Shown: piece after piece, positions 21,137 to 30,903 of the stretch | Numbering within the stretch: position 1 is the stretch's first letter | How the letters are laid out: each line of letters opens with the position of its first letter | NCBI GenBank assembly: GCA_001657395.1 | Contig: LYSY01000003.1 | Span: forward strand, 434,001 to 498,000 | Direction: 5' to 3' | Source: Rhodospirillales bacterium BBD 1991-14 | GTDB lineage: Bacteria; Pseudomonadota; Alphaproteobacteria; Kiloniellales; Kiloniellaceae | DNA: 64,000 nucleotides | Program-made: the position numbers and the translations under genes | The notes under the pieces: generated by a model | Databases searched by the model: none | What the model saw: only the letters and a program-made list of their open reading frames with translations | What the model was told of the DNA's origin: nothing

Positions 21137-21886
21137 CTAGGCCGTCAAACGCGCCATGACATCGTCGCTGATCTCAAAGTTCGCCGAGACCCGCTGGACG
21201 TCGTCGCTTTCGTCCAGCACGTCCAGCATCTTCAGCATGGTCTGGGCCTTGTCCTCGTCGATGGACACGGTGTTCTGCGGCCGCCAGGTGAGCTCCGCCT
21301 CGCTGGGGTCGCCAAAGCGCTCGGTCAGCGCGTCGCGGACCGTCGAGAAATCGTCCGGGTCGCAGGTGATCTCATGGGCTTCGTTGGTGCTCTCAACGTT
21401 GCTGGCCCCGGCCTCGACACCGGCCTCGAAGACATCGTCGGCCGAACCGATGGCGGCGGGGTAGGTCACCACGCCGACGCGGTCGAACATGAAGGACACC
21501 GAGTTGGTTTCCCCCAGGCTACCGCCGTGCTTGCTGAAGGCGGCGCGCACTTCGGAGGCCGTGCGGTTGCGGTTGTCGGTCAGCGCCTCGACGATGACGG
21601 CGACGCCGCCGGGGCCGTAGCCCTCGTAGCGCACCTCTTCGAAATTGGTGTCGTCCTCGCCGCCGGCAGCGCGCTTGATGGCCCGCTCGATGTTGTCTTT
21701 GGGCATGTTGGCCGCCCGCGCCGCCTGAATCGCGCCCCTGAGGCGCGGATTCTTGTCCGGCTCCGGCAACCCGGATTTGGCCGCGACCATGATTTCCCGG
21801 GTCAGCCGGGCGAACTGCTTGGCGCGCTTCTTATCCTGCGCGCCCTTGCGGTACATGATGTTCTTGAACTGTGAATGGCCCGCCAT
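21137..21886 (-). CDS. yebC: YebC/PmpR family protein
   Basis: 249 residues. Opens [20 protein letters not shown], the family signature, followed by [14 protein letters not shown] and [20 protein letters not shown]. Proposed roles for the family are transcriptional regulation and relief of ribosome stalling. Located upstream of ruvC as in many proteobacteria. The 342-bp region up to the next plus-strand gene should hold its promoter; I see no other feature there. Confidence 0.95.
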   Translation of the reverse strand: MAGHSQFKNIMYRKGAQDKKRAKQFARLTREIMVAAKSGLPEPDKNPRLRGAIQAARAANMPKDNIERAIKRAAGGEDDTNFEEVRYEGYGPGGVAVIVEALTDNRNRTASEVRAAFSKHGGSLGETNSVSFMFDRVGVVTYPAAIGSADDVFEAGVEAGASNVESTNEAHEITCDPDDFSTVRDALTERFGDPSEAELTWRPQNTVSIDEDKAQTMLKMLDVLDESDDVQRVSANFEISDDVMARLTA

Positions 21887-22228
21887 AATCAGACGATCCT
21901 ATCCTACATAGTGGGTCGATTTTTGGTAAAGCCTACCACATTTTGAGGTTAAGCGGGGCATTCGACCCTCAGCGATAATCTCGCAATATGGCGACAATAG
22001 GGCGGCTTCTATCAGGTCGCGGGCCGAACCAAAAGCCTCTCCGCCCCGGTTTCCGCCGTGCCGCTGCCCCGTTGGCGCGGCCGCCCCGGACCCACCCCGC
22101 CGGCCCACCCCGCCGGCCCACCCGGATCGCCGGTTAACGGCTCCTTAAACCCCTTGGGCGAGACTGACACCCAGCGAAGACCCCGGGCAGAGGCCCGGAT
22201 CCTTTGGACAGTGAGGACCTGCGCCGCA

Positions 22229-22522
22229 ATGCCGCTGCCTTTGAACATCATCGACCTGGCGATCACCGAGGAGATTTCGGCCGATACGGCAGAGGTTGCG
22301 CGCCGCCTGGAGCAGGCCGCCGAGTTGGTCGAGGGCTTTGCCCAGCAGACCGGCCTCGAGGCTCTGGACAGTCTGCTGATCATGGCCGACGAGGCAGCCA
22401 CCGAGGGGCCCACCAAGGACGTGGTCGAGGAGGTCCGCAGGATCGCCGGCGACATCGACGACCAGAGCGGCATCCTGCTCTGCGAAGTGGAGCGCTTCGT
22501 CTCCGTTTCCACCGAGCGCTGA
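22229..22522 (+). CDS. Small hypothetical helical protein
   Basis: 97 residues, not recognised. Starts at an ATG with GAGGA ~12 nt upstream; an in-frame GTG at 22211 is an alternative. The product is acidic and mostly helical (DTAEVARRLEQAAELVEGFA, GPTKDVVEEVRRIAGDID), without signal peptide or membrane segment. Isolated plus-strand gene between yebC and a convergent phosphoesterase gene. Codon bias (third-position GC) supports it being real. Confidence 0.55.
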   Translation: MPLPLNIIDLAITEEISADTAEVARRLEQAAELVEGFAQQTGLEALDSLLIMADEAATEGPTKDVVEEVRRIAGDIDDQSGILLCEVERFVSVSTER

Positions 22523-22559
22523 CGCCCAGTCACCCGTCCGTTCCCGCCGGTCCGGTCCC

Positions 22560-23375
22560 TTACCAATCAGGCAGGAATTCCCCCAGGCGCCCGCCCAGGC
22601 GCAGCGGGGCCACGCGCGCGGCCAGACCGCTCACGTTATCCGTTTCCACCAGAACCCCGCAAAGCGTCCCCTCCCCGCCGGCGACCGACAGGCGCTCGCC
22701 CCGCACCTTCTTGACGAAGCGTTCGATCGGCACCTTCTTGTCCATGCCGATCACTGAATCATAGTCGCCGCACATGCCGGCATCGCTCTGATAGGCCGTG
22801 CCACCCGGCAGGATCATGCTGTCCGCCGTGGGCACATGGGTATGGGTGCCGACGAAAAGCGAGACCCTGCCATCGACGAAGTGGCCGGCGGCCATCTTCT
22901 CCGAGGTGGCCTCGGCGTGGAAGTCCACCACCGCCGCATCGACACTGGCGCCCAGGCGGTACTGCGCCAACAGCCCTGCGATTGCGGCAAAAGGATCGTT
23001 CAGGTCTTCCATGAAGAGCTGGCCCATCACGTTGATGACCAGCACCTTCTTGCCGCGTGCCGTGGTGTAGACGCCGACACCGCGTCCGGGCGTCCCCTCG
23101 GGATAGTTGTGCGGCCTCAGCAGGCGCGGCTCGCCGCCGATGTACGCCATCACCTCGCGCTGGTCCCAGCTGTGGTTGCCGCCGGAGATCACGTCGACCC
23201 CGGCCTCGAAAAGCTGGCGGCAGATCTTCTCGGTAATGCCGAAACCGGAGGCGGCGTTCTCGCCATTGGCGATGACGAAATCCAGCTTCAACTGCTTACG
23301 CAGGCCGGGAAGGCGCGCCAGGACCACATCACGGCCCGGGCGGCCGACGATATCGCCGCAAAACAAGAGTCTCAT
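22560..23375 (-). CDS. YmdB-type (TIGR00282) metallophosphoesterase
   Basis: 271 residues; ATG with GGAAAG upstream. Calcineurin-like phosphoesterase of the YmdB family, whose studied members hydrolyse cyclic nucleotides such as 2',3'-cAMP. Metal-site motifs: LLFCGDIVGRPGRD, ANGENAA, SGGNHSWDQ, VDFHAEATSEK and VGTHTHVPTAD. Lies 99 bp downstream of fau on the same strand, as often seen in alphaproteobacteria. Confidence 0.92.
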   Translation of the reverse strand: MRLLFCGDIVGRPGRDVVLARLPGLRKQLKLDFVIANGENAASGFGITEKICRQLFEAGVDVISGGNHSWDQREVMAYIGGEPRLLRPHNYPEGTPGRGVGVYTTARGKKVLVINVMGQLFMEDLNDPFAAIAGLLAQYRLGASVDAAVVDFHAEATSEKMAAGHFVDGRVSLFVGTHTHVPTADSMILPGGTAYQSDAGMCGDYDSVIGMDKKVPIERFVKKVRGERLSVAGGEGTLCGVLVETDNVSGLAARVAPLRLGGRLGEFLPDW

Positions 23376-23474
23376 AGAATCAATCGCTTTCCACTTCCGA
23401 GCGGACCACCTGAAGGCGGCCCGGCCCAACGATGCGCGGGTTCGGGACCCGCCGGCTCCAGATCAGCGGGCGCG

Positions 23475-24092
23475 TCACGGGGAGGCCTGACCAAACCGGA
23501 GAACCGCCGCCTCGGTGACCACCGCATCAAGGCGCTGATCGTTGCCGTCGTGCGGCACAGCGGCGACCTGCTGGGCGGCATAGGCAAGTCCGACGGCGAG
23601 GATATCGCTCCTGCCGCGCAGCAAGGCAAGGCTGCGGTCGTAAAATCCACCTCCGTAGCCCAGGCGATAACCTTCCCCATCGAACGCCAGCAGCGGCACC
23701 AGCAGCATCTGCGGCTCCAATAGCGGTTTGTCCGGCAGTGGCTCCTGGGTGCCGAGTGCGGCGGGCAGGAGGGTGTCGCCCGGAGCCCAGGCTCGGAACT
23801 CCAGGGGCAGCCCCGCCCCTGCCAGGACCGGCAGCGCGAGCCGGCATCCGGCCTCACCAAGAGCCCGGAGCAGCGGGCGGAGATCGATTTCGTCGGCCAT
23901 GGGCCAGTATCCGGAGACGACGGTGCCGGGCTCGGGCGCGAAAGCGGAGAGAAACTGCGCGCAGAGGGCCGCCGGGACCTGCTGTCCCGCGGCCGCAGCG
24001 GCGGCGCGGGCCGCCCGGGCCGAGCGGCGCAGAGCGCGCTTGGACGCCGCAAGGTCGGCAGCGCCTTCTGCGTCAGGCGCTTCGGCGCTCAT
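23475..24092 (-). CDS. fau: 5-formyltetrahydrofolate cyclo-ligase
   Basis: 205 residues. Converts 5-formyl-THF to 5,10-methenyl-THF using ATP. N-terminal basic helix (ASKRALRRSARAARAA), then LLVPLLAFDGEGYRLGYGGG and FYDRSL, the nucleotide and folate signatures. Directly downstream of the 6S RNA gene, the conserved zapA-ssrS-fau arrangement. Confidence 0.95.
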   Translation of the reverse strand: MSAEAPDAEGAADLAASKRALRRSARAARAAAAAAGQQVPAALCAQFLSAFAPEPGTVVSGYWPMADEIDLRPLLRALGEAGCRLALPVLAGAGLPLEFRAWAPGDTLLPAALGTQEPLPDKPLLEPQMLLVPLLAFDGEGYRLGYGGGFYDRSLALLRGRSDILAVGLAYAAQQVAAVPHDGNDQRLDAVVTEAAVLRFGQASP

Positions 24093-24159
24093 AGCGCTCC
24101 GGCGTGCTGGAACACGGGCTCAGAGGGACGCTGGTGCGGACAGTTTACTTGGCGGACAG

Positions 24160-24326
24160 GTCGGGCGGCGCCGCGGTGGCCGTTGGTAGCATGGGATCCT
24201 CTGTGGCCTGCCAAGCAGGTGGGCGCCATATACCGAGGCCAGGGCCCCGGCAGGGACAGCTCCCGAGAGGTTCGGTATTGGCCCCAGGGATCGCGAAACC
24301 TGACGCACCCCGCAGCGCCGCCCGAC
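24160..24326 (-). ncRNA. ssrS: 6S RNA
   Basis: About 167 nt between zapA and fau, the classic 6S RNA locus. The ends pair in a 17-bp closing stem (24310-24326 with 24160-24176) that is perfect but for one G-U wobble. The interior can form the long interrupted hairpin of 6S RNA, with CCUGGGGCCAAUACC on the 5' side and CUACCAACGGCC on the 3' side of the central bubble. 6S RNA mimics an open promoter and sequesters sigma-70 RNA polymerase. Ends are estimated from the closing stem. Confidence 0.85.
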
Positions 24327-24340
24327 AAACTTCGGATTAT

Positions 24341-24721
24341 CTATGCCTCCTGCAGGCGGGCGGCAATAGCCTCGATGCGCTGGGCACAGGCCTCCAGCGC
24401 CTGAGTGGCTCTCTCATCGCCGGCTCCGGCGCCGGCGGCGGGTGCAGACTTGGCGGTCGCGCCGTAGCCCGCCGCCTGGCCCAGCGGCACGTCGCCGGTC
24501 TTCAGCCCGTCGATCTGGCGCCGGGCATCGAACAGCTCGTCGGCCACCAAGAGGCAGGACATGAACAAAAGGCGCTGTTCGCCGACCTGCCCGACGCTGC
24601 CCTCCAGCTCCCCGACCTTGCGGTCGATGTACTCGGCCAGCTTCAGCAGGTGGCCCTCCTGCCCGTCGTCGCAGGTGACCTGATAGGAGCGACCATGAAC
24701 CATCAGGGAAATCTGTGCCAT
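24341..24721 (-). CDS. zapA: Cell division protein ZapA
   Basis: 126 residues. FtsZ-ring crosslinker. N-terminal MAQISLMVHGRSYQVTCDDG and LLKLAEYIDRKVGEL are the conserved ZapA head, with a C-terminal coiled coil (TQALEACAQRIEAIAARLQ). An Ala/Gly-rich linker (TAKSAPAAGAGAGDE) is longer than in E. coli. The stop lies 14 bp before the 6S RNA start, so both may share a transcript. Confidence 0.93.
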   Translation of the reverse strand: MAQISLMVHGRSYQVTCDDGQEGHLLKLAEYIDRKVGELEGSVGQVGEQRLLFMSCLLVADELFDARRQIDGLKTGDVPLGQAAGYGATAKSAPAAGAGAGDERATQALEACAQRIEAIAARLQEA

Positions 24722-24759
24722 CGTGACGTCCAATCTATCCGGCAATCTATCCGGCTGTC

Positions 24760-24978
24760 CTAACCCGCCAGGCGGCGCAGCCGCAGGATGGCCGAGTCCA
24801 GGCGGGTCGAAACGGTGCTGGCAAGCTGCTGCAGGACGGCGTTCTCGCGCTGCGCAGCCTTCAGGGCGTCACGCAGCGCCTGGTCGTCGCCGCCTGCCGC
24901 AGCGCGCGCCGCAACAACCTGCTCCAGGTTGTCGATCGCCTGTTGCAGTCGCTTGCTGGCTTCGTCCAACTGTGCCAT
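24760..24978 (-). CDS. DUF4164-like small coiled-coil protein
   Basis: 72 residues from an ATG with GGAAAG upstream. Almost entirely coiled coil (LDEASKRLQQAIDNLEQVV, LRDALKAAQRENAVLQQLA). Matches the small DUF4164-type proteins encoded just upstream of zapA in alphaproteobacteria; a role in division is plausible from context only. The 327 bp between its start and tkt must hold divergent promoters; I see nothing else there. Confidence 0.75.
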   Translation of the reverse strand: MAQLDEASKRLQQAIDNLEQVVAARAAAGGDDQALRDALKAAQRENAVLQQLASTVSTRLDSAILRLRRLAG

Positions 24979-25305
24979 CGGCTTTCCGTTCAATCCTCGT
25001 TGGCCCCAACCTCGCGGGCCAGCTCCTGTCGGCCAATCCACCGGGCAGCAGGCGCAAGTCTGCCGTCCTGTCAGTCGCTGTCACCATAGGCGGGCCTCCC
25101 GTGACCGGTCAACCTGGGAGCCCCGCGTCGCCCGGTGCCGCCCTCTGCGCCCGTGCCGCTCCCCGGCTCAGCGAAACGCCCGGAGATTTGCCGCTGCTGC
25201 GGCCAGATGCCGGTTGACCTTGGCCAGCCGTGTCGGCATGTTGCGCCCAACTTGGCCGCGCAGCGCTATGCGCCGCCTTCTTGTTCCCCAACAGGTGGAC
25301 TTTCG

Positions 25306-27354
25306 ATGGACGCCGTCACGTCGTCTGCGCCGCAAGACAGCAGCAACGCCCCCATGGACCAAGCCAACACGCCCCATCGAGACATGGCCCCCCATCGCGA
25401 CATGGCCAACGCCATCCGCGCCCTGGCCATGGACGCCGTACAGAAAGCGAACTCCGGCCATCCCGGCATGCCCATGGGCATGGCCGACGTGGCAACGGTG
25501 CTCTTCACGCGTTTCCTGAAGTTCGATCCGGCGACGCCCGACTGGGCGGACCGTGACCGTTTTGTGCTCTCGGCCGGGCACGGCTCGATGCTGCTCTACG
25601 CGCTCCTGCATCTGACCGGCTATGAAGACATGACCATGGACGAGCTGCGGTCTTTCCGTCAGCTCGGCAGCCGCACTGCGGGACATCCGGAATACGGCCA
25701 CGCGGCGGGGATCGAGACCACCACCGGCCCGCTGGGCCAGGGCCTCGCCAATGCGGTGGGCATGGCGCTTGCGGAGCGCCTGCTGAACGCCCGCTTCGGC
25801 GACGACCTCGTCGACCACTACACCTATGTCATCGCCGGTGACGGCTGCCTGATGGAAGGGGTCAGCCACGAGGCGGTCTCCATGGCCGGTCACCTGAAAC
25901 TCAACAAACTGATTGTCCTTTTTGACGACAATGCGATCTCGATCGACGGCAGCACCGACCTTGCCGTCTCCGACGATCAGTTGAAGCGTTTCGAGGCTTC
26001 GGGCTGGGCGACCAGCAGAGTCGACGGCCACGATCCGGAGGCGGTTGCGGCGGCCTTGAGCGCGGCGCAGGCCAGCGAAAGGCCGAGCCTCATCGCCTGC
26101 AAGACCACCATCGGCTATGGCGCCCCCAACAAACAGGGGACGGCTGCCACCCACGGCAGCCCCCTGGGCGAGGACGAGGTGGCCGGCGCCCGCAAGGAAT
26201 TGGGCTGGCCCCATGCGCCCTTTGAGCTGCCCGAGCAGGTCCTTGCGGCCTGGCGCGCCGCGGGCGCCCGCGGCGGCGAAGCGCTTGCGGCCTGGCGGCA
26301 GCGCCTGGACGCGGCACCGGCAGACCGGCGCCAGACCTTCGAGCGGCAAATGGCCGGCAAACTGCCGGAGGGCTGGAAAGAGGCCGTGGCCGCCTTCAAG
26401 GCCGAGGTAGTGGCCGAGGCGCCGAGCGTTGCCAGCCGCGTCTCCTCCCAGAAGACCCTGGATGTGCTCACCGCCGCAGTTCCCGAGTTGGTCGGCGGCT
26501 CTGCAGATCTGACCGGATCGAACAACACCAAGACCAAGGTCCAGGGAATCGTCTCCGCCGACGATTTCTCCGGCAGCTATCTGCACTACGGCGTGCGCGA
26601 GCACGGCATGGCCGCGGCAATGAACGGCATCGCCCTGCACGGCGGCCTCATCCCCTATGGCGGGACGTTCCTGGTCTTCACCGACTATTGCCGGCCCTCG
26701 ATGCGCCTCTCGGCACTGATGAAGCAGCGGGTCATCTACGTCATGACCCACGATTCCATCGGGCTCGGCGAAGACGGCCCGACGCATCAGCCGGTCGAGC
26801 ATCTGGCAGCGCTGCGCGCCATTCCCAACCTGCTGGTCTTCCGCCCGGCGGATATCGTCGAAACGGCGGAGTGCTGGGAACTGGCGATCGAGGCCGAGGA
26901 AACACCCTCCGTGCTGGCGCTGACCCGCCAGGGCCTGCCGACGCTGCGCAAGGACAGCTCGGAAAACCATTCGGCCTATGGGGCCTATATCATGGTGCCC
27001 GCCGACAGCGAGCGGCAGGTGACCCTGCTGGCCTCCGGCTCCGAGGTGCAGATCGCCGTCGAGGCGCAGAAGATGCTGCGCGACGAGGGTATCTCCGCCG
27101 CCGTGGTTTCCGTGCCCTGCTGGGAGCTCTTCGAACAGCAGCCGCCGCACTACCGCGACGAGGTGCTGGGCCCGGGCACACTGCACATCGCCATCGAAGC
27201 CGCCAGTTCTTTCGGCTGGGAACGCTGGATCGAATCCGGCGGCGGCTTCGTCGGCATGCGGTCCTTCGGAGCCTCGGCGCCGGCCAAGGATCTCTTCAAC
27301 CACTTCAACATCACCGCCGAAGCCGTTGTGGAGGCCGTCAAGACACGTTTTTGA
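25306..27354 (+). CDS. tkt: Transketolase
   Basis: 682 residues; ATG with AGGTGG upstream. Thiamine-diphosphate enzyme of the pentose phosphate pathway. Motifs: [43 protein letters not shown]-type segment ([20 protein letters not shown]), the ThDP/Mg motif [13 protein letters not shown], catalytic glutamate in [14 protein letters not shown], and [13 protein letters not shown] short [11 protein letters not shown] duplication sits in the variable N-terminus. First gene of a central-carbon operon. Confidence 0.97.
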   Translation: MDAVTSSAPQDSSNAPMDQANTPHRDMAPHRDMANAIRALAMDAVQKANSGHPGMPMGMADVATVLFTRFLKFDPATPDWADRDRFVLSAGHGSMLLYALLHLTGYEDMTMDELRSFRQLGSRTAGHPEYGHAAGIETTTGPLGQGLANAVGMALAERLLNARFGDDLVDHYTYVIAGDGCLMEGVSHEAVSMAGHLKLNKLIVLFDDNAISIDGSTDLAVSDDQLKRFEASGWATSRVDGHDPEAVAAALSAAQASERPSLIACKTTIGYGAPNKQGTAATHGSPLGEDEVAGARKELGWPHAPFELPEQVLAAWRAAGARGGEALAAWRQRLDAAPADRRQTFERQMAGKLPEGWKEAVAAFKAEVVAEAPSVASRVSSQKTLDVLTAAVPELVGGSADLTGSNNTKTKVQGIVSADDFSGSYLHYGVREHGMAAAMNGIALHGGLIPYGGTFLVFTDYCRPSMRLSALMKQRVIYVMTHDSIGLGEDGPTHQPVEHLAALRAIPNLLVFRPADIVETAECWELAIEAEETPSVLALTRQGLPTLRKDSSENHSAYGAYIMVPADSERQVTLLASGSEVQIAVEAQKMLRDEGISAAVVSVPCWELFEQQPPHYRDEVLGPGTLHIAIEAASSFGWERWIESGGGFVGMRSFGASAPAKDLFNHFNITAEAVVEAVKTRF

Positions 27355-27413
27355 CCACTCCAAAGCGGAGCGGCCTTCCTATATAGATGCGCAAAAAAAC
27401 GGAGGGCTTAGCC

Positions 27414-28412
27414 ATGACTTCTGCACAGCTCGCGGACACTGCCAACGCGCTTGTCGCCGACGGCAAGGGCATTCTTGCCGCCGACGAGAGTTCACCCACC
27501 ATCAAGAAGCGCTTCGACAGCATCCAGATCGAATCGAACGAGGAGAACCGCCGCGACTACCGCGACATGCTGTTCTCCACCCCCGATGCCGGACAGTTCA
27601 TCTCCGGCGCCATCCTGTTCGACGAGACCATTCGCCAGACCGCCGCCGACGGCACCGCGCTGGTGAAGAAGCTGGAGAGCGCCGGCATCATTCCCGGCAT
27701 CAAGGTCGACATGGGGGCCAAACCCCTGGCCGGCCATCCCGGCGAGACCGTCACCGAGGGGCTCGACGGCCTGCGCGCCAGGCTGGAGGACTACGCCAAG
27801 CTGGGCGCGCGCTTCACCAAATGGCGCGGCGTCTACTCAATCGGCGAGGCCATGCCCAGCGCCGCCTGCATCACCGCCAACGCCCATGCGCTCGCCCGCT
27901 ACGCCGCCCTGGCCCAGGAAGCCGGCCTCGTGCCGATCGTCGAGCCCGAGGTGCTGATGGACGGCGACCACAGCATCGACGACTGCGAAGAGGTGACCGA
28001 AGAGGTGCTGCGCAGCGTCTACAACGAGCTGGCAATCCAGGAGGTTTCGCTGGAAGGCAGTCTCCTGAAACCCAATATGGTGATTTCCGGTCAGGACTGT
28101 CCGGAGCAGGCCGGCGTGGCGGAGGTCGCGGAGCGCACCGTGCGCTGCCTGAAGCGCACCGTGCCGGCGGCGGTGCCGGGGGTCGTCTTTCTTTCCGGCG
28201 GACAGAACGACGAGCTGGCGACCGAACACCTGGACGCCATGAACAAGCTCGGCGATCTGCCCTGGAGGCTGAGCTTCTCCTACGGCCGTGCGCTGCAGGC
28301 GGCTCCGCTCAAGGCCTGGTCGGGACAGGCGGCCAACCTGGCGGCCGGTCAGGCGGCGTTCCTGGAACGGGCGAAGGCGAACAGCGCCGCGGCCACCGGG
28401 ACCTACGCCTGA
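27414..28412 (+). CDS. Class I fructose-bisphosphate aldolase
   Basis: 332 residues; ATG with GGAGGG at 7 nt. Cleaves fructose-1,6-bisphosphate. Eukaryotic-type class I aldolase: AADESSPTIKKRF near the N-terminus, KWRGVYSIG, and the Schiff-base lysine K219 in LEGSLLKPNMV; FLSGGQNDELATEHL binds phosphate. Metal-independent. 59 bp after tkt and 101 bp before gap. Confidence 0.95.
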   Translation: MTSAQLADTANALVADGKGILAADESSPTIKKRFDSIQIESNEENRRDYRDMLFSTPDAGQFISGAILFDETIRQTAADGTALVKKLESAGIIPGIKVDMGAKPLAGHPGETVTEGLDGLRARLEDYAKLGARFTKWRGVYSIGEAMPSAACITANAHALARYAALAQEAGLVPIVEPEVLMDGDHSIDDCEEVTEEVLRSVYNELAIQEVSLEGSLLKPNMVISGQDCPEQAGVAEVAERTVRCLKRTVPAAVPGVVFLSGGQNDELATEHLDAMNKLGDLPWRLSFSYGRALQAAPLKAWSGQAANLAAGQAAFLERAKANSAAATGTYA

Positions 28413-28513
28413 CAGGCGCCTGACCGGGTGCCGGCGACGGATTGAGAAGACAGACAGTCACCAAACGCGGTTCCCCTGAAGGGGGTGCAATCAATAAGAA
28501 GGGAAGCAGGACC

Positions 28514-29524
28514 ATGGCAATTAAGGTTGGCATCAACGGCTTCGGCCGGATCGGACGGCTGGTGTTCCGCGCGGCGATGGAAAGCAAGCGCAAGGACGTC
28601 GAGTTCGTCGCCATCAACGACCTGGGCACGCCCGAGGCCAATGCCCACCTGCTGAAGTACGACTCGGTCCACGGCACCTACCCCGGCAAGGTCGAGGCCA
28701 TGAAGGACGCCATCAAGGTCGACGGCAAGAAGGTGAAGGTCTTCGCAGAGCGCGACCCGGCGCAGCTGCCCTGGGGCAAGCTGGGCGTCGACGTTGTCAT
28801 GGAGTGCACCGGCATCTTCAACAGCAAGGACGCGGCCAGCAAGCATCTGGAAGCCGGCGCCAAGAAGGTGCTGGTCTCGGCCCCTGCCTCCGGCGCCGAC
28901 ATCACGGTGGTCTACGGCGTCAATCACGACAAGATCAAGAAGAGCCACCACGTCGTCTCCAACGCCTCCTGCACCACCAACTGCCTGGTTCCGGTGGCCC
29001 ACGTGCTGGAGCAGACCGTCGGCATCAAGCATGGCTTCATGACCACTGTGCACTCCTACACCGGCGATCAGCCGAGCGTCGACACGCTGCACAAGGACCT
29101 GCGGCGTGCCCGCGCCTCCGCGCTCTCCATGATCCCCACCTCCACCGGCGCCGCCCGCGCGGTCGGCCTGGTGCTGCCGGGACTGAAGGGCAAGCTGGAC
29201 GGCACCGCCATCCGGGTGCCGACCCCCAATGTCAGCCTGATCGACCTGACCATCGAGGCGAAAAAGAAAACCACGGCCGAAGCCGTGAACAACGCCATGA
29301 TCAAGGCCTCCAAGGGCAACCGCCTGAACGGCGTGCTGGCGGTCAACGAGGCGCCGCTGGTGTCGACGGACTTCAACCATTCCAACGCCAGTTCCACCTT
29401 CGATGCCACCCAGACCCAGGTGCTCGACGACACCTGCGTGCGGGTGCTGTCCTGGTACGACAACGAATGGGGCTTCTCGAACCGCATGAGCGACACCGCC
29501 GTGGCGCTCGGCAAGCTGATTTAG
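28514..29524 (+). CDS. gap: Type I glyceraldehyde-3-phosphate dehydrogenase
   Basis: 336 residues; ATG with GGAAGCAGG upstream. NAD-binding INGFGRIGRLVFRA, catalytic C153 in SNASCTTNCL and H180 in TTVHSYTGDQ, and WYDNEWGFSNRM at the C-terminus. Followed by a strong terminator rather than by pgk, unlike the usual gap-pgk order. Confidence 0.97.
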   Translation: MAIKVGINGFGRIGRLVFRAAMESKRKDVEFVAINDLGTPEANAHLLKYDSVHGTYPGKVEAMKDAIKVDGKKVKVFAERDPAQLPWGKLGVDVVMECTGIFNSKDAASKHLEAGAKKVLVSAPASGADITVVYGVNHDKIKKSHHVVSNASCTTNCLVPVAHVLEQTVGIKHGFMTTVHSYTGDQPSVDTLHKDLRRARASALSMIPTSTGAARAVGLVLPGLKGKLDGTAIRVPTPNVSLIDLTIEAKKKTTAEAVNNAMIKASKGNRLNGVLAVNEAPLVSTDFNHSNASSTFDATQTQVLDDTCVRVLSWYDNEWGFSNRMSDTAVALGKLI

Positions 29525-29549
29525 AAGCCGCTGAAGAAACAGCCGTGGA

Positions 29550-29579
29550 GGGCGGGGCCTGACCGGCCCCGCCCTTTTT
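29550..29579 (+). terminator. Intrinsic terminator after gap
   Basis: Perfect 10-bp GC stem GGGCGGGGCC/GGCCCCGCCC with a 5-nt loop and TTTTT immediately after, 25 bp past the gap stop. It ends the tkt-aldolase-gap transcript. Confidence 0.92.
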
Positions 29580-29633
29580 CATGCCCGGATTCCGGCTATC
29601 GGGGCGCCCGATCCGGCTCTATCATGGCCGGCC

Positions 29634-30041
29634 ATGCAGGGCAGAACGATCATCATCCACTCCCTCGAACACGCCGTCGCCGCGCTCCGCGCCGCGCGGG
29701 AGGTCGGCTGTGCGGTCACCCTGGCCTCCCCCCCTGGCGCCGCGGCCTATACCGGGGCCCTGTGGTTCCGCGAGGTGGTGAAGGAGGCCGCGCGCGAGGT
29801 GCCGGAGGCGGAGTTCACCGCGATCCTGGACTGCGGCGACAAGCCGGGGCTGGTGATGGCGGCCTTTCGCCAGGGCGTCCGCTCGGTGCGCTTTACCGGC
29901 GCCAAGGTCGAGCGCGACAAGCTGGAGGCGCTGGCCGAACAGGAAGGTTACCACCTGATCACGGGGACCCTGGACAGTCTGGACCTGGCAGCGGAGAACG
30001 ACCTGACCGCAGCCTGCCGCGACTGGCTCGAAGCGCAATGA
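29634..30041 (+). CDS. Conserved hypothetical protein near thiE
   Basis: 135 residues, no function recognised. Begins MQGRTIIIHSLEHAVAALRA and alternates strands and helices (VTLASPPGAAAYTGALWFRE, AILDCGDKPGLVMAAFRQGV), like a small alpha/beta domain; no signal peptide. The stop overlaps the start of a possible 30-codon ORF. Lies between the gap terminator and the thiE-like gene, so probably starts a new transcript. Confidence 0.75.
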   Translation: MQGRTIIIHSLEHAVAALRAAREVGCAVTLASPPGAAAYTGALWFREVVKEAAREVPEAEFTAILDCGDKPGLVMAAFRQGVRSVRFTGAKVERDKLEALAEQEGYHLITGTLDSLDLAAENDLTAACRDWLEAQ

Positions 30042-30130
30042 AGACCCCAAAGCGAAACAGGCTTACGGCACGGCAAACCCTGGCCCGCCGGCTGCGCCAC
30101 GCCGTCGACTTCGCGGACAGCGACGACTGA
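30038..30130 (+). CDS. Possible 30-residue basic ORF
   Basis: The ATG overlaps the preceding stop by 4 bp (ATGA), and the ORF ends 9 bp before the thiE-like start, filling the gap exactly. The product starts MKTPKRNRLTARQTLARRLR and ends in an acidic tail (DFADSDD). The tight fit supports translation; the size and lack of a known family argue caution. Confidence 0.45.
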   Translation: MKTPKRNRLTARQTLARRLRHAVDFADSDD

Positions 30131-30139
30131 GCGGCGGCA

Positions 30140-30793
30140 TTGGTGGCAGACGGTCTTCAGTTTCTCCTGGTTTCGCCGCCGCTGGATGCGGCGCCTTGCC
30201 GTGACGGCGGAGTCCTCGCCGCGCTGACGGCGGTGCTGCAGGCCCACGAAGATGCGCCCGCCGCCGGCCTCTCGGCACTGCTGCTGCGCGACAGCACGCT
30301 GGACGATACCGCACTGCTGGAAACCGCCGCGCCGATCATCCATGTCGGCCAGGACGCCGGTCTCGCAGTGCTGCTGGAGAACAGGAGAGAACTTGTCGAG
30401 GCGAGCGGCTGCGACGGCCTGCATGTCGACGCTGAGGCCGAAGGAAAGGCCTTCGCCGGCTTGCGGCGGCGCCTGGGAGACGACCGCATTCTCGGCGCCG
30501 GCTGCGGTAGCTCGCGCCACGCCGCCATGCTGGCCGGCGAAGCGGGCGCCGACTACGTCGCCTTCGGCGGCCTGGAGGGCGGCGGCGCCGCGGACCCGGC
30601 GCTGGTCGCCTGGTGGGCCGACTGCATGACCCCGCCGGTGGTCGCCCTCGGCGCGGGAACGCCGGAGGAGGTGGCCGCCCTGGCTGCCGCCGGGGCCGAC
30701 TTCGTCGCCCTCGCCCCGGCCCTCTGGCTCGAAGACGCCGACCCGGCTGGCGCGGTCGCGGGCCTGATTGCGGCGGCCGGCGGCAAGGCCTGA
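30140..30793 (+). CDS. Thiamine-phosphate synthase-like protein (ThiE/TenI)
   Basis: 217 residues from a TTG; a GTG follows directly as an alternative. TIM-barrel of the ThiE/TenI superfamily: [50 protein letters not shown] and [20 protein letters not shown]. ThiE joins HMP-PP and THZ-P. Several canonical residues (VGQDD, GPIFxTxTK motifs) are not clear, so it may be a diverged paralogue. Neighbouring efp and suhB fit known alphaproteobacterial order. Confidence 0.7.
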   Translation: MVADGLQFLLVSPPLDAAPCRDGGVLAALTAVLQAHEDAPAAGLSALLLRDSTLDDTALLETAAPIIHVGQDAGLAVLLENRRELVEASGCDGLHVDAEAEGKAFAGLRRRLGDDRILGAGCGSSRHAAMLAGEAGADYVAFGGLEGGGAADPALVAWWADCMTPPVVALGAGTPEEVAALAAAGADFVALAPALWLEDADPAGAVAGLIAAAGGKA

Positions 30794-30903
30794 AAGGCCG
30801 CGCTTCCGCGCTCCGCCGGGCACCTCGGGCGTTGCCACCCCTGGGGCAAGCTGGTAGCTTCCGCGCGCTTTCCAGTACTGCCAATTTCCCGGACCCTTCG
30901 GCC

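Noticed and set aside
22058-22228. N-terminal extension of the 97-residue hypothetical
   Set aside because: The upstream frame is Pro/Arg-rich and lies in the promoter region; the ATG at 22229 gives a coherent helical protein.
25168-27363. 731-codon minus-strand ORF opposite tkt
   Set aside because: Mirror frame of transketolase, which has all its active-site motifs.
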